Assembly (NCBI RefSeq): GCF_013426205.1
Contig: NC_089426.1
Coordinates: forward strand, 4,154,001 to 4,218,000
Direction of reading: 5' to 3'
Length of the DNA: 64,000 bases
DNA from: Metarhizium brunneum
Taxonomy: Eukaryota; Ascomycota; Sordariomycetes; Hypocreales; Clavicipitaceae
In this document: piece after piece, positions 45,217 through 56,417 of the stretch
Position numbering within the stretch: the first letter of the stretch is position 1
Layout: every line of letters begins with the position of its first letter
Notes under the pieces: generated by a model
What the model was told of the DNA's origin: nothing
What the model saw: the letters and a program-made list of their open reading frames with translations, nothing else
Databases searched by the model: none
Program-made: the position numbers and the translations under genes

Positions 45217-46319
45217 ATGTACAAGAAATATAAATTCACGCCAAATGTCCGTGGATTTCCTTCAATTCCTCCGCGATCCGACGTAAACCAACTTTGTCTG
45301 ATGACATGCATCCCAACGGCTCCCTACAGACCTCCCGCCGACAAATTTATTGCCAAAAGCAGGCGCGCATATATTCATCTAGGCTTTTCTGAACCCCATA
45401 ACTTTGCCTTGTCGCTGATCTTAGTAGGCGCCTGGCACTATTGGCATTTCCCTGTCGCGCCTCATGTACCTCGACATCAATGGCATCTCTTGCAACCCAA
45501 AGTCTCGGTTGGACATGCGCTTTCCGAGAAATGCTATTACCACTCGCACAGACTACTAAAAGCCGGATTGCCATTTCATCTCGGTGCCGCATTGCCGGCA
45601 ATCATAATGGTTGTCTTGCAATTTCTTCCCATCGTTGGGTACAAGGCGCTGCTCTTGCACTGCATCGCCGGATACATGACCCTTCTGCTTTCCATCGCCG
45701 CTACCATCAGAGTCTTTATCATTGTTCATTATGACTTTGGGGTTTTCTTATCACTCCATACCGCCCCTGAAATTGCTCCTTTATTTTCATCGTCGGCCAA
45801 GCTGTTGCGTATTATAATATCAAGAGGTTGCGGATCGAGCAGCACCGGGGTAGCGGTATGCCATTACACAAGAGCAAAAATGTGTACCACTCCCTCCTAT
45901 TTCAAGAACAAGCTAACATTACGTTTTAGGCGAGCTCAATAGTCATCATGCCCTTTCTGGCTGCGTCCATTTACCCAAGTCGTTGGCCGTGGAGGCCGGG
46001 CGTATTACACTGCCCGGACTTGCCATGGTGTCGACTACATTTTTGCACGAAACCAAAGCGCAGTGTTGTAGTATACCCCATCTGTGAGGACTGCTACCCT
46101 GGAAATAAACTGAAACAGGCATTTCTTATAAAGGTCGACAAGACTGCACACAGAATGGACGAGTCTACCACAGCGTTGACCATGCCATTTGGCCTGGGTG
46201 TGTGGTTGGCTTTGGCTCCATGTACTTGCTTGTTGCTGAGCTTTACTTGCATTCGAGCCCCAGGGAGTCGGCAAGATTGCCAAAAGTGTCCCATCAGCTA
46301 CAATGAGAGTCTGGAATGA
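45217..46319 (+). pseudogene. DUF2306 membrane protein gene, disrupted by frameshifts
   Basis: Family-typical segments follow in order but in changing frames: LGFSEPHNFALSLILVGA (frame 1, about 45390), then LSRLMYLDINGISCNPKSRL (frame 3, 45452-45510), then PFHLGAALPAIIMVVLQFLP and HCIAGYMTLLLSIAATIRVF (frame 1 again, to about 45720), then FIVGQAVAYYNIKRLRIEQHR (frame 3, about 45785-45845). A recognisable intron end follows (branch GCTAAC, acceptor TTTTAG at 45930), then ASSIVIMPFLAA. At 46065-46270 comes the C-terminal YPICEDCYPGN...MPFGLGVWLALAP. Short introns cannot explain these switches, which need at least three small indels. The ancestral product was a multi-pass fungal DUF2306 protein of unknown function. 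Sequencing error is an alternative to gene death. Confidence 0.65.
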
Positions 46320-47591
46320 AGAGCCCTGTAAATGCTAGTTTTACAGCCCAGAGGCTAGGCGATGGAGAAACATGACAAGGCGACTATGGAAACTGTTTGA
46401 ACTCCTCTTCTCACAAGTCCTGTTTGAATCGGGGCTACCTACTATTTGTTCCGCCATCGGATTGAAAACTCTGGGTCAAACGAGCCAATCCGCTTACTTG
46501 GTTTATCACGGCCACACGACGTAGATATTCGCCATGATGCATCTTTTCTACGCCTTTTAAACCGATTATGTTTCAAGTGATTCTTGTCAAGGCAATGTGA
46601 TAGTCATGGCTTCAGAATCAGATGCCTGGGCCCTGAAGCCATAGAAGCCAATACAAATTATGTTGCAATATTTGTGATGACTGTACCCATCATCGTCTCC
46701 TCTTCGTCAATGTCTATACGGCATCAGTCTAGGAATATTGTGCTATCTGGACCTTGCGTCTCTGATGAAGACTTTGGTGTAAGCCCTGTAAATACTATCA
46801 AGACATCCTCCAGTTGCTGCACAAATTTTTGCCGGACGGGAGAAAGACCACGCTGCAGGATGCACGGGCTTCGACGTGTACAAACCGGCGACATATCCTG
46901 ATGCACTCTCGCGGCGTCATGCTGGCGGCAGCTTCCAGGTAGAATGTAATGGTTGGAGTGATGTGAATCCTCACGGCTAGGACGATAGAATCTAAGCCAT
47001 TGCCATTGAGAGCGCTCCCCATTATTCCAGAAACGTCATTTGCCGAGATGAGCAAGAACAGATAGTCGCCGTCCCACCATCCGCCTCACAGACCATTGAC
47101 GAGGACGACTAAAGATACTATTCCTGTGCATTCGCCAAACGAGTCGTTCACTTGGATAGGTTTCTACCTGATGCTACATATCGAGATTTACTTGCGCGTC
47201 ACGTTGCGCTGATTCGCGTCAACACGACAACAAGTCTCTCATGGTCAAGTACGTCACCACTTGGCTACCCGCCATGACGGTGAGTAACAGAGACCTAGGC
47301 GTGCGCGCGTAATTGGCCGCGCCCCAAGACAAGGTCCCTTCCAATTGAGTTCCACAGGGACAATTAGTGGCTGTCCGGTACAATGCCCGACCAGTACTGG
47401 AAAGGGCCTTGTTCCCTGGATGGACAATCGACTAGCTGGATGATGCGATCCTGGGGTGTCGTTACGTGCTCCGCCAGCGCCAACGTGACGGCCAGCCCGC
47501 GCATTGAGTGGAAAGGTCTAGCAGGGCATAAGTATTCAGCGCCCTGGAGGCAGTCGGTCGCTTTCTTGTTCATCAACATCCAAGGAAACAA
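46320..47591. other. Intergenic region, nothing recognised
   Basis: Holds the promoter of the monooxygenase gene. Open frames are short and have no recognisable domain. Confidence 0.45.
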
Positions 47592-49483
47592 ATGACTGCT
47601 GCGACTGAGGAACCGCCGCCCCAGGGCCATACGCAACGCCACCAGAATGGCGGGACGCCATTTATCAAGGGGCGTACACTCCAGCAAGACGTTCATGGCT
47701 CAAGCGGCCCACCTGAGCTATCGTATGAGCTGCCCAAGGTTTCACTAATCGATAGATTCATTGATGAACCACGCCCACTCCAAGTTGCCGTCATAGGCGG
47801 AGGTTTGGCCGGCATCCTTGCAGGGATTCTCCTGCCGGCCAAGGTCCCCGGGATTGAGTTGACAATTATCGAAAAGAATAACGACTTTGTGAGTTGGCTT
47901 TTGCGTGGTTGCAATATCATACACGGCTAACATGCAAATAGGGCGGCACATGGTTGGAGAACATCTATCCCGGCGTGCGCTGTGATATCCCCTCGCACGT
48001 GTATCAATCTACATTTGCCCCCAAGAAAGACTGGTCCGACAAGTTCGCGCCGGGCCACGAGATACGAGACTACTGGCAGTCCGTCGCCCGCAAGTACAAT
48101 GTGTACAAGTACGCCAAGTTTGGCCACCGCGTTGACGCTGCGAGATGGGACGCCGACGCGGGCAAGTGGTCGCTTCGCGTGACGGAAACCAAGTCGGGGA
48201 GCGCATCAACGGTAGAGTACGACTTTGTCATCGCAGCAGTCGGGCGCTTCAACGACTGGAAGCTGCCCGAGTATCCGGGCATGTCCGAGTACAAGGGCAC
48301 CCTGCGACACGCTTCCAACTGGGATGCCACGTTTGATCCGGCCGGCAAAACGGTGGCCGTGATTGGCAACGGCGCAAGCGGGATCCAAGTCGTGGCCAAT
48401 CTGCAGAAAAAGGTCGCCCGCCTCGACCACTACGCGAGGAGCAAGACGTGGATAGCGACGAGCTGGGCGGGCGACGAGAGAACCCTCGACGCGCAGCCCA
48501 TCTCGCAGGACGAGCAGGGGGGTTTCCAAGACGACGAGGCATACCTCGACTTCCGGAAGGCGCTCGAGGACAAGTACTGGCGACGGTTCGACTCCTTCTT
48601 CCGCGGGACAGCTGAAAACGCCGAGCTCAAGGCGAACTTTACCAGCGTCATGAAGCGGCGGCTTGCTGGGAAACCGGAGCTCGCGGACCAGCTGGTGCCC
48701 GACTTTTCGCCGAACTGCCGTCGACTTACACCCGGGCCGGGCTACCTGGAGGCCATTGTCCAAGAGAATGTAGACTACATCCAGACGAAAATCCGGCGCT
48801 TCACCGCGTCGGGCATAGAAACAGAAGACGGAAAGCACCGGGCTGTGGATGCGGTGATTTGCGCCACCGGATCGAGGTCGGACCTGGTTCCGGCCTTGTC
48901 CATCACCGCCCACGGCAAGACGCTCGCCGAGCTATGGAGGCAAGACGGTGTCTACGGGTTCCCCTACACGTACTTGGGCGTGGCGACGCCCGGCTTCCCC
49001 AACCTGCTGTTCCTGCATGGCCCGCACGGCACGGGACCCTCGGGGACGGTGCCGCATTCCGTGGAGACGCAGCTCGCCTACTTTGCCAAGATTCTGCGCA
49101 AGGTGTCGAGGGAAGGCATCAAGGCGGTGGGCGCGTCGGGCGCAGCGGCCGACGACTTTGTCCAGTATTGCGACGCCTTCTTTGCCGACACGGTGCTGTC
49201 CGACAACTGCAGCTCGTGGTATAACGGCGGCCGGGCCGGGTCTCGAATCCACGGCGTTTGGCCTGGCAGCGCCGCTCACTTGAGTCTGGTTCGGCGAGAG
49301 CCGAGGTGGGAGGACTTTGAGTATGAGTATCTCGGCGGCGCTGGGAATCGGTTTCTCTGGTACTTTGGAAATGGCAAGACGCGAAAGGAGCTGGACCCGG
49401 GGTCGGACATGACGTCGTATCTGAAGAGCCCTGCGGATATGGACTTGAGAGAGCTGCATGAAAGCTGGTGGGATTTACCATAG
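47592..49483 (+). CDS. FAD-dependent Baeyer-Villiger-type monooxygenase
   Basis: Two exons, 47592-47888 and 47942-49483, with a 53-nt intron (donor GTGAGT, branch GCTAAC, acceptor ATAG). The product is 612 residues. The first Rossmann motif VIGGGLAG (68-74) binds FAD, followed by the conserved GGTWLENIYPGVRCD (100-114). The second motif VIGNGASG (239-246) binds NADPH. Between them YKGTLRHASNWD (216-227) corresponds to the Baeyer-Villiger fingerprint FxGxxxHxxxW(P/D). The enzyme should insert oxygen into ketones or oxidise a related substrate using NADPH and O2. It has no signal peptide and is probably cytosolic. Such enzymes are frequent in fungal secondary metabolism and steroid or xenobiotic breakdown. 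Its nearest neighbour, 356 bp downstream on the same strand, is an UNC93-like transporter, possibly functionally linked. The start fits CAAATG just after an A-rich leader. Confidence 0.88.
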
Positions 49484-49839
49484 TAGCTGCGTGAAAATAC
49501 ACTAGCTTTTCAACGACATGGATTGACAGTGGATGATGTGCGAAATGCGGGATTCGTGATTTGCGACGGCGTCTGGTTCTCCTACCGACGTCGGAGCAAT
49601 GCCAATCAAGCCAATGTACTTGGCGGCGTGTAAGTCAACGTTGAACCCTCATCCAGGATGATGACGTGATTGTCTTGGGTGCTGGCGACACTGTACACGT
49701 TATCCACTTCAACCTCCGTCAGATAAGCATACAAATCTCAGTGTGGCATATTTAAGACGGACACTTGCTTGTATGGATTGTCTTTATTCAAACATTGCGT
49801 GGTAAACTACGCAAACCCCCCGAGGCACATCAACACAAC
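49484..49839. other. Spacer between monooxygenase and transporter genes
   Basis: 356 bp. It must contain the 3' end of the first transcript and the promoter of the next. I see no special motif except an AT-rich TATTTAAGAC near 49748. Confidence 0.4.
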
Positions 49840-51465
49840 ATGTCCTCCACGACGAAGCCCGAACCCGAAGCAGCGGCAGTTCAACGCCAGCAAAAGGGTA
49901 CGTGTATTGCTGCCGGGACAGGCCAGCCAGCGTCATCTAACAGTCTGCAGTCAGATGGTACCGGTCCACCTTTTACAACATGACCATTCTCGGTCTGTGT
50001 AACTTCGCGGCGCCAGGAATATGGGGTGCCATGAACTCCCTCGGCGGCGGCGGCGCGCAAAAGCCGTACCTGGTCAACACGGCCAACGCACTGACATTCT
50101 GCCCCATGGTTGTCTCGTGCTGGGTATCGAGCGCGCTCGTTCACTACATTGGAATCAAGGGCGCCCTGATATTCGGAACGTAAGTCAAGCCAAGCACGTC
50201 AAAGGGTACTCTGAAACTCACAACCCCAGGCTCGGATACGCCCCCTACGCAGCCGGGCTTTACACAAACAACAGATTCGGCACAGAGTGGCTCGTCATCC
50301 TGGGCGCCGCGCTCTGCGGCATCTCCGCCGGCGTGTTCTGGATGGCCGAGGCCGCCATCGCCATTGCCTATCCCGAGCCGTGGAATCAGGGCAAGGCCCT
50401 GGGCTACTGGCTGACGTATCGGCTTGCCGGGCAGGTTCTCGGCGGCGCCATCAACCTGGGGCTCAACGCGGACAAGGACGAGGCTGGGAAGGTCTCGTAT
50501 ACCGTCTTCTTGGTCTTTATTGCGCTGCAGGCTTCGGGTCCCCTCGTGGCCTTGCTGCTCAACCAGCCCCATCAGGTAGAGCGCAAGGATGGGAAACAGG
50601 TCGACCTGTCCATTCTCGACAACCCCGGGAGGGAAATACTCCGCACGACCAAGCTGTTTTTCAGCAAGCAGTTTCTCCTAATAGTGCTATTCATTGGCCA
50701 GGCTGTGTTTGCAGAGGCCGTCTTCTTTACTTACCTGTCTCGTGAGTTGCCAACTTGAGCGGGATGGAACTCGTGGCTGACGTTTGCTAGTCTGGTTCTC
50801 GGTCCGGGCGAGGGCGTTGGGGTCATTTCTATCCGGGATTATAGCCGTCATTGGCGGAAACGTACTCGGGGTGAGATGACTCGCAAATAGTACCACTGTG
50901 ACACTGCTGACGGATTTTCAACCGCAGTCCTGGCTTGATCGTACCTCGATTCCGCACAAGACACGAGCAAGATCATCGTTTTGGCTCATTGTCATACTGC
51001 AGGGAGCGTGGTGGACGTGGGCAACGGTTCTAGTCACCAAGTTCCGATATACGCAGCCGACGTACGACTGGTCCAGCCCAGGATTCGCGGCTGCATTCTT
51101 GGTCTTTGTCTTTCTTACTCTCGGCTTCCAACTAAACTACCTCTTTCTGTAAGTGGACAACCATGACTGCGCATGTATTCGAGGGCCTCGCTGACATTGT
51201 TAGGTACTTTATCATTCAGAATATTTCCGGAGATAATAGCGAGGTTGTTCGCTATGCGGCGCTTCTTCGAGGGACGGAATCGGCTTGGCAAGCCGTCAGC
51301 TATGGCTTGTCATCCATTACCATAATCGCCCAAGTTGGTGGCGTATATGCCAACTTTGCGCTGTGGGCTGTATCCATTGTGCCAGCTTGGCTCGTTATCC
51401 GACATTTTGGAACCCAGGAAAAAGCTTCAAGTCATGGTTCTGATGAAGATGGGGGGAACGAGTGA
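49840..51465 (+). CDS. UNC93-like major facilitator superfamily protein
   Basis: Six exons: 49840-49897, 49951-50179, 50230-50741, 50791-50870, 50928-51148 and 51204-51465. All introns are 49-57 nt with GT...AG ends, and the frame is kept throughout. The product is 453 residues. Typical features of the fungal UNC93/DUF895 family: an N-terminal RWYRSTFYNM just before TM1, GLCNFAAPGIWGAMNSLGGGG, GYAPYAAGLYTNNRFG, GISAGVFWMAEAAIAIAYPE and YFIIQNISGDNSE near the end, with about 10-12 hydrophobic segments. These proteins resemble MFS carriers, but the substrate is unknown; in fungi several lie in metabolite or siderophore loci. The first Met at 49840 lies just downstream of an A/C-rich leader. Co-directional with the monooxygenase upstream. 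The exon chain is internally consistent and family-like from end to end. Confidence 0.87.
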
Positions 51466-52213
51466 TGCCAGGATGGGGTAATGGTAGTAGTACTGGACAG
51501 TCAAAATGTTACCTGCCTGCGGATTTGTCTCGATTTGAAAGGACCTGGGTTTGGGCTTCCGGGAAGAGATGCGGTTCCTCTATATAGCGTCTCTGGGAAT
51601 ATCAGTCTCCCACCCTGGTGCAAGAAAGCAGATCTGGGTCATGGTTGTCTATAAATAGCCACGGCTCTTTACATGGCGCCCTGGGGAGCATGCGGCAGGC
51701 TGCATGCAATAGACCCCGAATTCTGGATATTCTTGCTCGTTTCATATATAATTAATCGTGAAAATAAGACTCGTCATTTTGGCATACCGGATTCCATTTG
51801 CCATGTCGTGCCGCGTTTCAAGACGGGCGACGGCACTTTTGCCATTGAGTGAGCGGTTATGGTCCAAGCTCTAGTCACACCCACCACCAGGAACAGAAGC
51901 TTTGAAGAAGCGTCCAGAATGCTCCGATTGATGAGGCTGCGTACGGCGGACTCTTTGATGCAAGCGGACAATCCGAGGCATTGCGCCGGTGGCGTTTGAT
52001 GTCACCGGGCACGGCGTTGGGTGTCAACAGGGCCTGAATATTGATTCAGCCCCTGCCCGAGCGCTCACCAACCAGTGAAACCACGGGACCTTTGTCATTT
52101 GTCCCAACAAAGGCCAAGAATTCCGTTCCTCCAGCAATAAGAGGGGGGCTGAGGGGGACGCATTCAGCGGAGAGCACCGGTCGACTTCACCCACAACTCT
52201 CTCTTTCTCATCG
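51466..52213. other. Intergenic region, nothing recognised
   Basis: 750 bp of non-coding sequence between transporter and ankyrin genes. Confidence 0.45.
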
Positions 52214-53581
52214 ATGAGTTTCCTAGCTGAACAAGGAGAGGAACAGGGGGATCCGACGTTACCGATATATTCGGCCACAGATGAGGGAAGCTTGCGCCCT
52301 GGCATCAACCGCGTCTCCGACGTCGACTCGCCCGTCTCGTATGCACCAGCGAGCCCGCCCGCTTACAACACCTCCGAACGGCCAAATGAGGAGCATCGCC
52401 ATGGGCCAGAGCGCCATCAGGCCCAAGCTGACACCGTTTGGTCATTTTTCGACGCTATACAGCGGGGTCTTGGTGACAAGGTTGAGCGCCTCATCGCCAC
52501 GGGCCTCGTTTCGCCCAACACGACGAGCAGATCGGGGGAGACTCCCCTGCTGGCTGCGGTGCGCGTCCGCGACAGCAGCATGGTTCGAAGGCTGCTTTCA
52601 CGCGGCGCCACGGTCGACGAATACGGCAAAATAGCCATCAACTGGGACACTCTGGATAGAACGGCCCTGCAACTGGCGGCAGAGACAGGCAGCCTTGCCA
52701 TTGTCAAGATATTGATGGAAGAATTCCACGCCGACGACTCCTTGATCGCCCCCGATGGCGCCCTCGCCCTTCGACTGGCTGCCGCCAATGGATACCGCGA
52801 AATCGTTGACTATCTGCCAAAGAGACGTGGTGGCGCGTGGAAGAGATGGCGCTTTGCGCATCGGGAGGAAATGGACCGCATAAGGACCGCCCTCGACAAG
52901 ATTGGGACGTTTGTCGTGTTTTTTGTCTGGCAAGTCCCCAAGGGAGCCGCACAGGCTGCAGCCAAGGCGCTCAAATCAGCGTGGAAGCGGCGGCGTGAGT
53001 TCGCCAACTGGGCCAAGTCGCAGGTCGAAAGGTTGCCTTCGAGGCTCGCTGCTGCTGGGGGAGGTATAGCTAGGGGCGTGAGGAAAATACCTCGCTTGGC
53101 CAAGTCTGTTGCCTTTGGCATTTGGCGCTTGATCCGAGCCGTGCCCTCGGGCGTCAGGATATGTGCCAACTGGGTTGGTGATACCCTGGGCAAAGCTGGC
53201 CACTGGGTCGTCCATGTTGTCAAGAGGACGGCTTCGTTCTTCCACACTGTGGTTGCAGCAGTGCTCTCTTGGTTCAGGCAAATGACTCCCAGAGATGTGT
53301 GGAACGGCTTCTGCTCCGTTTTGCAAGCTGTCTTTGTCGGGTTTCCAACTCTTCTGTGGTCATTTGTCAAATCATTCGGCGACGTCATGTACGGCTTTAT
53401 GGGGGCCGTTTTCGGCCTTCTGGGGCTGTGTCTTTGGGGTTGCGTCGCAGGTATAGTTTCGCTGCTATGTTATATTCCATGCAAGATTTGGCAATGCATT
53501 GAGGCGGTTGGGCGAATGATAGCAAAGACAGTTGAGGAAATACTGGTGTACTTTGACCCCAAGAGGATGTCGGCTGCATAG
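52214..53581 (+). CDS. Ankyrin-repeat protein with helix-rich, amphipathic/hydrophobic C-terminus
   Basis: A 455-residue single-exon protein. Residues 1-70 are polar and disordered. About residues 78-200 contain three to four ankyrin units (GETPLLAAVRVRDSSMVRRLL; DRTALQLAAETGSLAIVKIL; GALALRLAAANGYREIVDYL). From about 205 to 445 there is no ankyrin; instead there is a long run of Trp/Lys/Arg/Ala-rich helices with regular spacing (for example WKRRREFANWAKSQVERLP, IWRLIRAVPSGVRICANWV, VVHVVKRTASFFHTVVAAV) that become strongly hydrophobic towards the end (FGLLGLCLWGCVAGIVSLL). I do not recognise this second half. It suggests membrane association or insertion. The protein could be an intracellular membrane-bound adaptor; no signal peptide is visible. 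The start at 52214 is the first Met of a long, uninterrupted frame. Confidence 0.75.
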   Translation: MSFLAEQGEEQGDPTLPIYSATDEGSLRPGINRVSDVDSPVSYAPASPPAYNTSERPNEEHRHGPERHQAQADTVWSFFDAIQRGLGDKVERLIATGLVSPNTTSRSGETPLLAAVRVRDSSMVRRLLSRGATVDEYGKIAINWDTLDRTALQLAAETGSLAIVKILMEEFHADDSLIAPDGALALRLAAANGYREIVDYLPKRRGGAWKRWRFAHREEMDRIRTALDKIGTFVVFFVWQVPKGAAQAAAKALKSAWKRRREFANWAKSQVERLPSRLAAAGGGIARGVRKIPRLAKSVAFGIWRLIRAVPSGVRICANWVGDTLGKAGHWVVHVVKRTASFFHTVVAAVLSWFRQMTPRDVWNGFCSVLQAVFVGFPTLLWSFVKSFGDVMYGFMGAVFGLLGLCLWGCVAGIVSLLCYIPCKIWQCIEAVGRMIAKTVEEILVYFDPKRMSAA

Positions 53582-54013
53582 CAACTTGGCTTGTGTGTCG
53601 AACCTGGGACTCAATTTTGTATTTTCTTTTGTTTTGCACGTGGAACATGTGGCTGCTTTACCTCAAACTTATGCTAAAGAACCCACACATGCCGACTTCT
53701 CAAAGCAGGCATTCAAGTGATCCTCGCCACGTTGATGCTCATAGTTTGTGGTGACTACAGGTTTGGCCCGGTGACACGTTTCAGAAGACATTCGGTTTCA
53801 CCGATGCAGGGCGCTTTTGGATCCTGCTAATGCGTACACGAAATGCTCCATGTTTGTCAATTTATACCGGACGTCATGACACCATGTGTCATGTCAATAT
53901 TGATCGAATTGGCTATACTCGAGCTCACAGATTCATCATCGCGCATCCCGAGAATGCAGGGCTTGCTGGCTCTATTGTGGGACTATTTGGCCGGAGGCGA
54001 GTCAATGAGTCAG
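53582..54013. other. Intergenic region, nothing recognised
   Basis: 3' flank of the ankyrin gene and beginning of a gene-poor region. Confidence 0.4.
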
Positions 54014-54718
54014 TCATGGACTGGCAGGAGACACGTCGTAGTTACAGAACTTATTCAGACGACAGCTGAGTCTTGACTGATGAGCCCACGGCCCGTAGTC
54101 CGCTTGGGGAAGAGGGTCAGAGTATGCAACTTCTTGAACGTGCGTAGGGCAGGCTTTGGGGTGCCTTGATTGAACGGATTTGACGACATTCATGATTGAC
54201 GAACATCTCGATTGAAAATCATGTACATCGACTCCTTGTATACCCTGTTGAACCCCCTGACGATCCCTGCCGGGACCCTCAATCCGAGCCTTAATTTGGG
54301 TCCTAGAGGAAGCAACCATCATGATCAACAGCCTCTGAACATCACCTTTTTCACCCAACAAGAGTGAGGAGCTGTCCATGTGGCATCCCATGTAAATTGT
54401 TTTTCCTAATAGTGTAATGTACCCGAAGGAGTCACGGTGAAGTATTACGGACAGCAAAGGAGTCTCATAGATGATGAAACCAGCGACAAAACATTGATTC
54501 AAGTCGGTCATTGATAGCACAGATCTTCCTGCAGAGTTCAGGGCTCGGCAAGATTCCTTTCTAGCACCAACAAGAATACGCAACGTATATTTTGAAGGTT
54601 TACTGACGTTACTCTGCATTAAACGTCGTCTCCGCCTTCTCATATCCTGCAGCAAAATCGAGTTCTTCCGCCGCGACGCGACAAGGGCAGTGTAACTGGA
54701 CTTGGAACGAGGGCTCAA
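54014..54718 (-). CDS. Hypothetical ORF, possibly a gene or recent relic
   Basis: A 234-codon uninterrupted frame in moderately AT-rich DNA, longer than expected by chance there and not antisense to a known gene. The N-terminal part is basic (DMRRRRRRLMQSN), the middle hydrophobic (CFVAGFIIYETPLLSVIL), then MDSSSLLLGEKGDVQRLL, which faintly recalls the start of an ankyrin-associated region in fungal ankyrin proteins, and then a less protein-like tail. I cannot assign a family. It may be one exon of a larger gene, or a decayed ankyrin-family member. Confidence 0.3.
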   Translation of the reverse strand: MSPRSKSSYTALVASRRKNSILLQDMRRRRRRLMQSNVSKPSKYTLRILVGARKESCRALNSAGRSVLSMTDLNQCFVAGFIIYETPLLSVILHRDSFGYITLLGKTIYMGCHMDSSSLLLGEKGDVQRLLIMMVASSRTQIKARIEGPGRDRQGVQQGIQGVDVHDFQSRCSSIMNVVKSVQSRHPKACPTHVQEVAYSDPLPQADYGPWAHQSRLSCRLNKFCNYDVSPASP

Positions 54719-55517
54719 TTCAATCTTTACTAATTGAATCTATGGCATCAAAGCTCCTCGGTTGTCCACGAGGCTAACAGAAACCCAAGATTAAGCTCTC
54801 TATAAATACAAGAAGTCGGTACGTTCTAGAGACCTTGGGCGGCGCTCGCTTTCATTTGGGCTTCGTAATGTCTTTTGTTGTTGTGTAACCGTTGTTGGTC
54901 CAACAACCTTTGTTGGGGCTCAACCGTGTGACATTTGCAGACAAAGGAGGTGCCTGTGGGATGAAACTCGTCGAGAAGGAGGCGGGATGTCTCGTAAAGG
55001 AAGGAGAAGCAGCGCAGAGAGGACCAGTTGACACTTTGAGACTTCAAAAGGACCATCGAGATAGAGATAGTTTAACACTAAAGAAACTGGTTAAAACGCG
55101 ACAGCTGTATGTAGCGATAATCTTGCCGCTTGGAATAAGCGTATGCAGCCAGCACACTTGGGGTGCATGAGCAGAGTGACTCTACACCCTAGCCAGCTTA
55201 GTAGATGGCGAAGCGACAACTATTTGCAACAAAAAACACCCTCAGAAATTCAGGACCTCCAGTGCATTGCCAACGAGTCAAGGACGTCAAACAAGGCCGG
55301 CGTTGCTGACGAGTCAAGCATGTCTGGCAAGGTCCCGCCTCAGACAACCGACTAAAACATCAACTGTTTTAGTCAGGTTACAAGATTATAGGCAGCGACT
55401 ACGTGCAGTCAACTTCAATTGAACGTTACAAAAAGCTCTACTTCCCTGGATGGATAGCCTAGATCCAGAACTACTCCTGTTTGATTCCACACGTGGCCAT
55501 GGTTACATTCGATAACC
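54719..55517. other. Intergenic region, nothing recognised
   Basis: Upstream flank of the transporter-like gene. Only short open frames. Confidence 0.4.
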
Positions 55518-56417
55518 ATGGCATCCCAACGGCTTGCAAATCCTGTACAAGTCACCATTCGAGACGACCGTGTGGCAGTCTGCTAATGTGTCTCTAGAGT
55601 GCCTTGGTGTTTGTCGCCTTCTCAACGACAATACTAGCCTCGTCATTATCTGCTACAGGCTTCCGTGGCATCACCAACCAATCTGTCTTTATAGCGAATA
55701 TTACTTTCCTTGGCGGGCTGGGCCTCCTGATCTCGGCGCAGTGGGAAATGGTGAGGGGCAACACGATGGGATACACAATCATGTCTACTTTTGGTAACGA
55801 GCGCCCCCTCTCGACTTGTCAAGTATTGCAACGGCTAAGTCTCTTCTTGTTCGCTGTTCCCTCGGCCAGGGCTGTACAACCTTGGGTCCGGAGCGCTGCT
55901 CACGCCCTCTTTCGGTATTTTCGAATCATACAAGGCTAACCCCGCCGAGTTTTTCAATGCCCTTGGCATTTACCAGCTAGGTAAGTAACCAGACGTGCGT
56001 GGAACTTGGGACATGAACCAAAAAAAGTAATAACTCGTATATAGTCTGGAGCATTGTGAATCTATTCTTCTTCGTTGCATCTTGGTCGACGTAAAGTATA
56101 GTCTGCAATATACTAAAAGACCAACTGCTGACTTGCTGTATAGGAATTTTCCTAGTATTATCCTGTACGGCTCATTAGAGATGGTGTATGTTTTTAGCAG
56201 CGTGTCGTCTTTTGCTCGGGCAGATGGTTTTGTAGATACGAGTTCAATTTTTACGCAAATAGCTGGTGGGTTTGGATGCCTCTCATCTTTGGCTGGGTTT
56301 TATCTACTCTGGCACCAGTTACGGGAAGATATTCAGCAGTCGAACGCCCCCCCGGTGGACAACAGGGTACCCGTCAGGCGTATTGAAAAGATAGTATCTA
56401 CAGATGATATCTACTAG
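55518..56417 (+). CDS. GPR1/FUN34/YaaH (acetate uptake) family membrane protein
   Basis: Five exons: 55518-55544, 55598-55793, 55870-55980, 56045-56090 and 56144-56417. The introns are 53-76 nt (first: donor GTACAAGT, branch GCTAAT). The product is 217 residues. Splicing yields MASQRLANP|SALVFVAFSTT, restoring the family's N-P start of TM1, then GLYNLGSGALLTPSFGIFESY, FNALGIYQLVWSIVNLFFF and TNFPSIILYGSLEMVYVF, giving six hydrophobic segments. Family members (Ady2/Ato, AcpA) move acetate, succinate or ammonium-linked anions across the plasma membrane. Compared with those (about 280 residues), the cytosolic N-terminus is reduced to nine residues and the canonical NPAPLGL motif reads NPSALVF, so substrate preference may differ or the copy may be specialised. 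It sits at the edge of an AT-rich block, yet every exon is open. A 27-nt first exon explains why a single-frame scan would miss the start. Confidence 0.78.

Noticed and set aside
48206..48913. 235-codon minus-strand frame
   Set aside because: Antisense to the monooxygenase coding sequence, which carries all the motifs.
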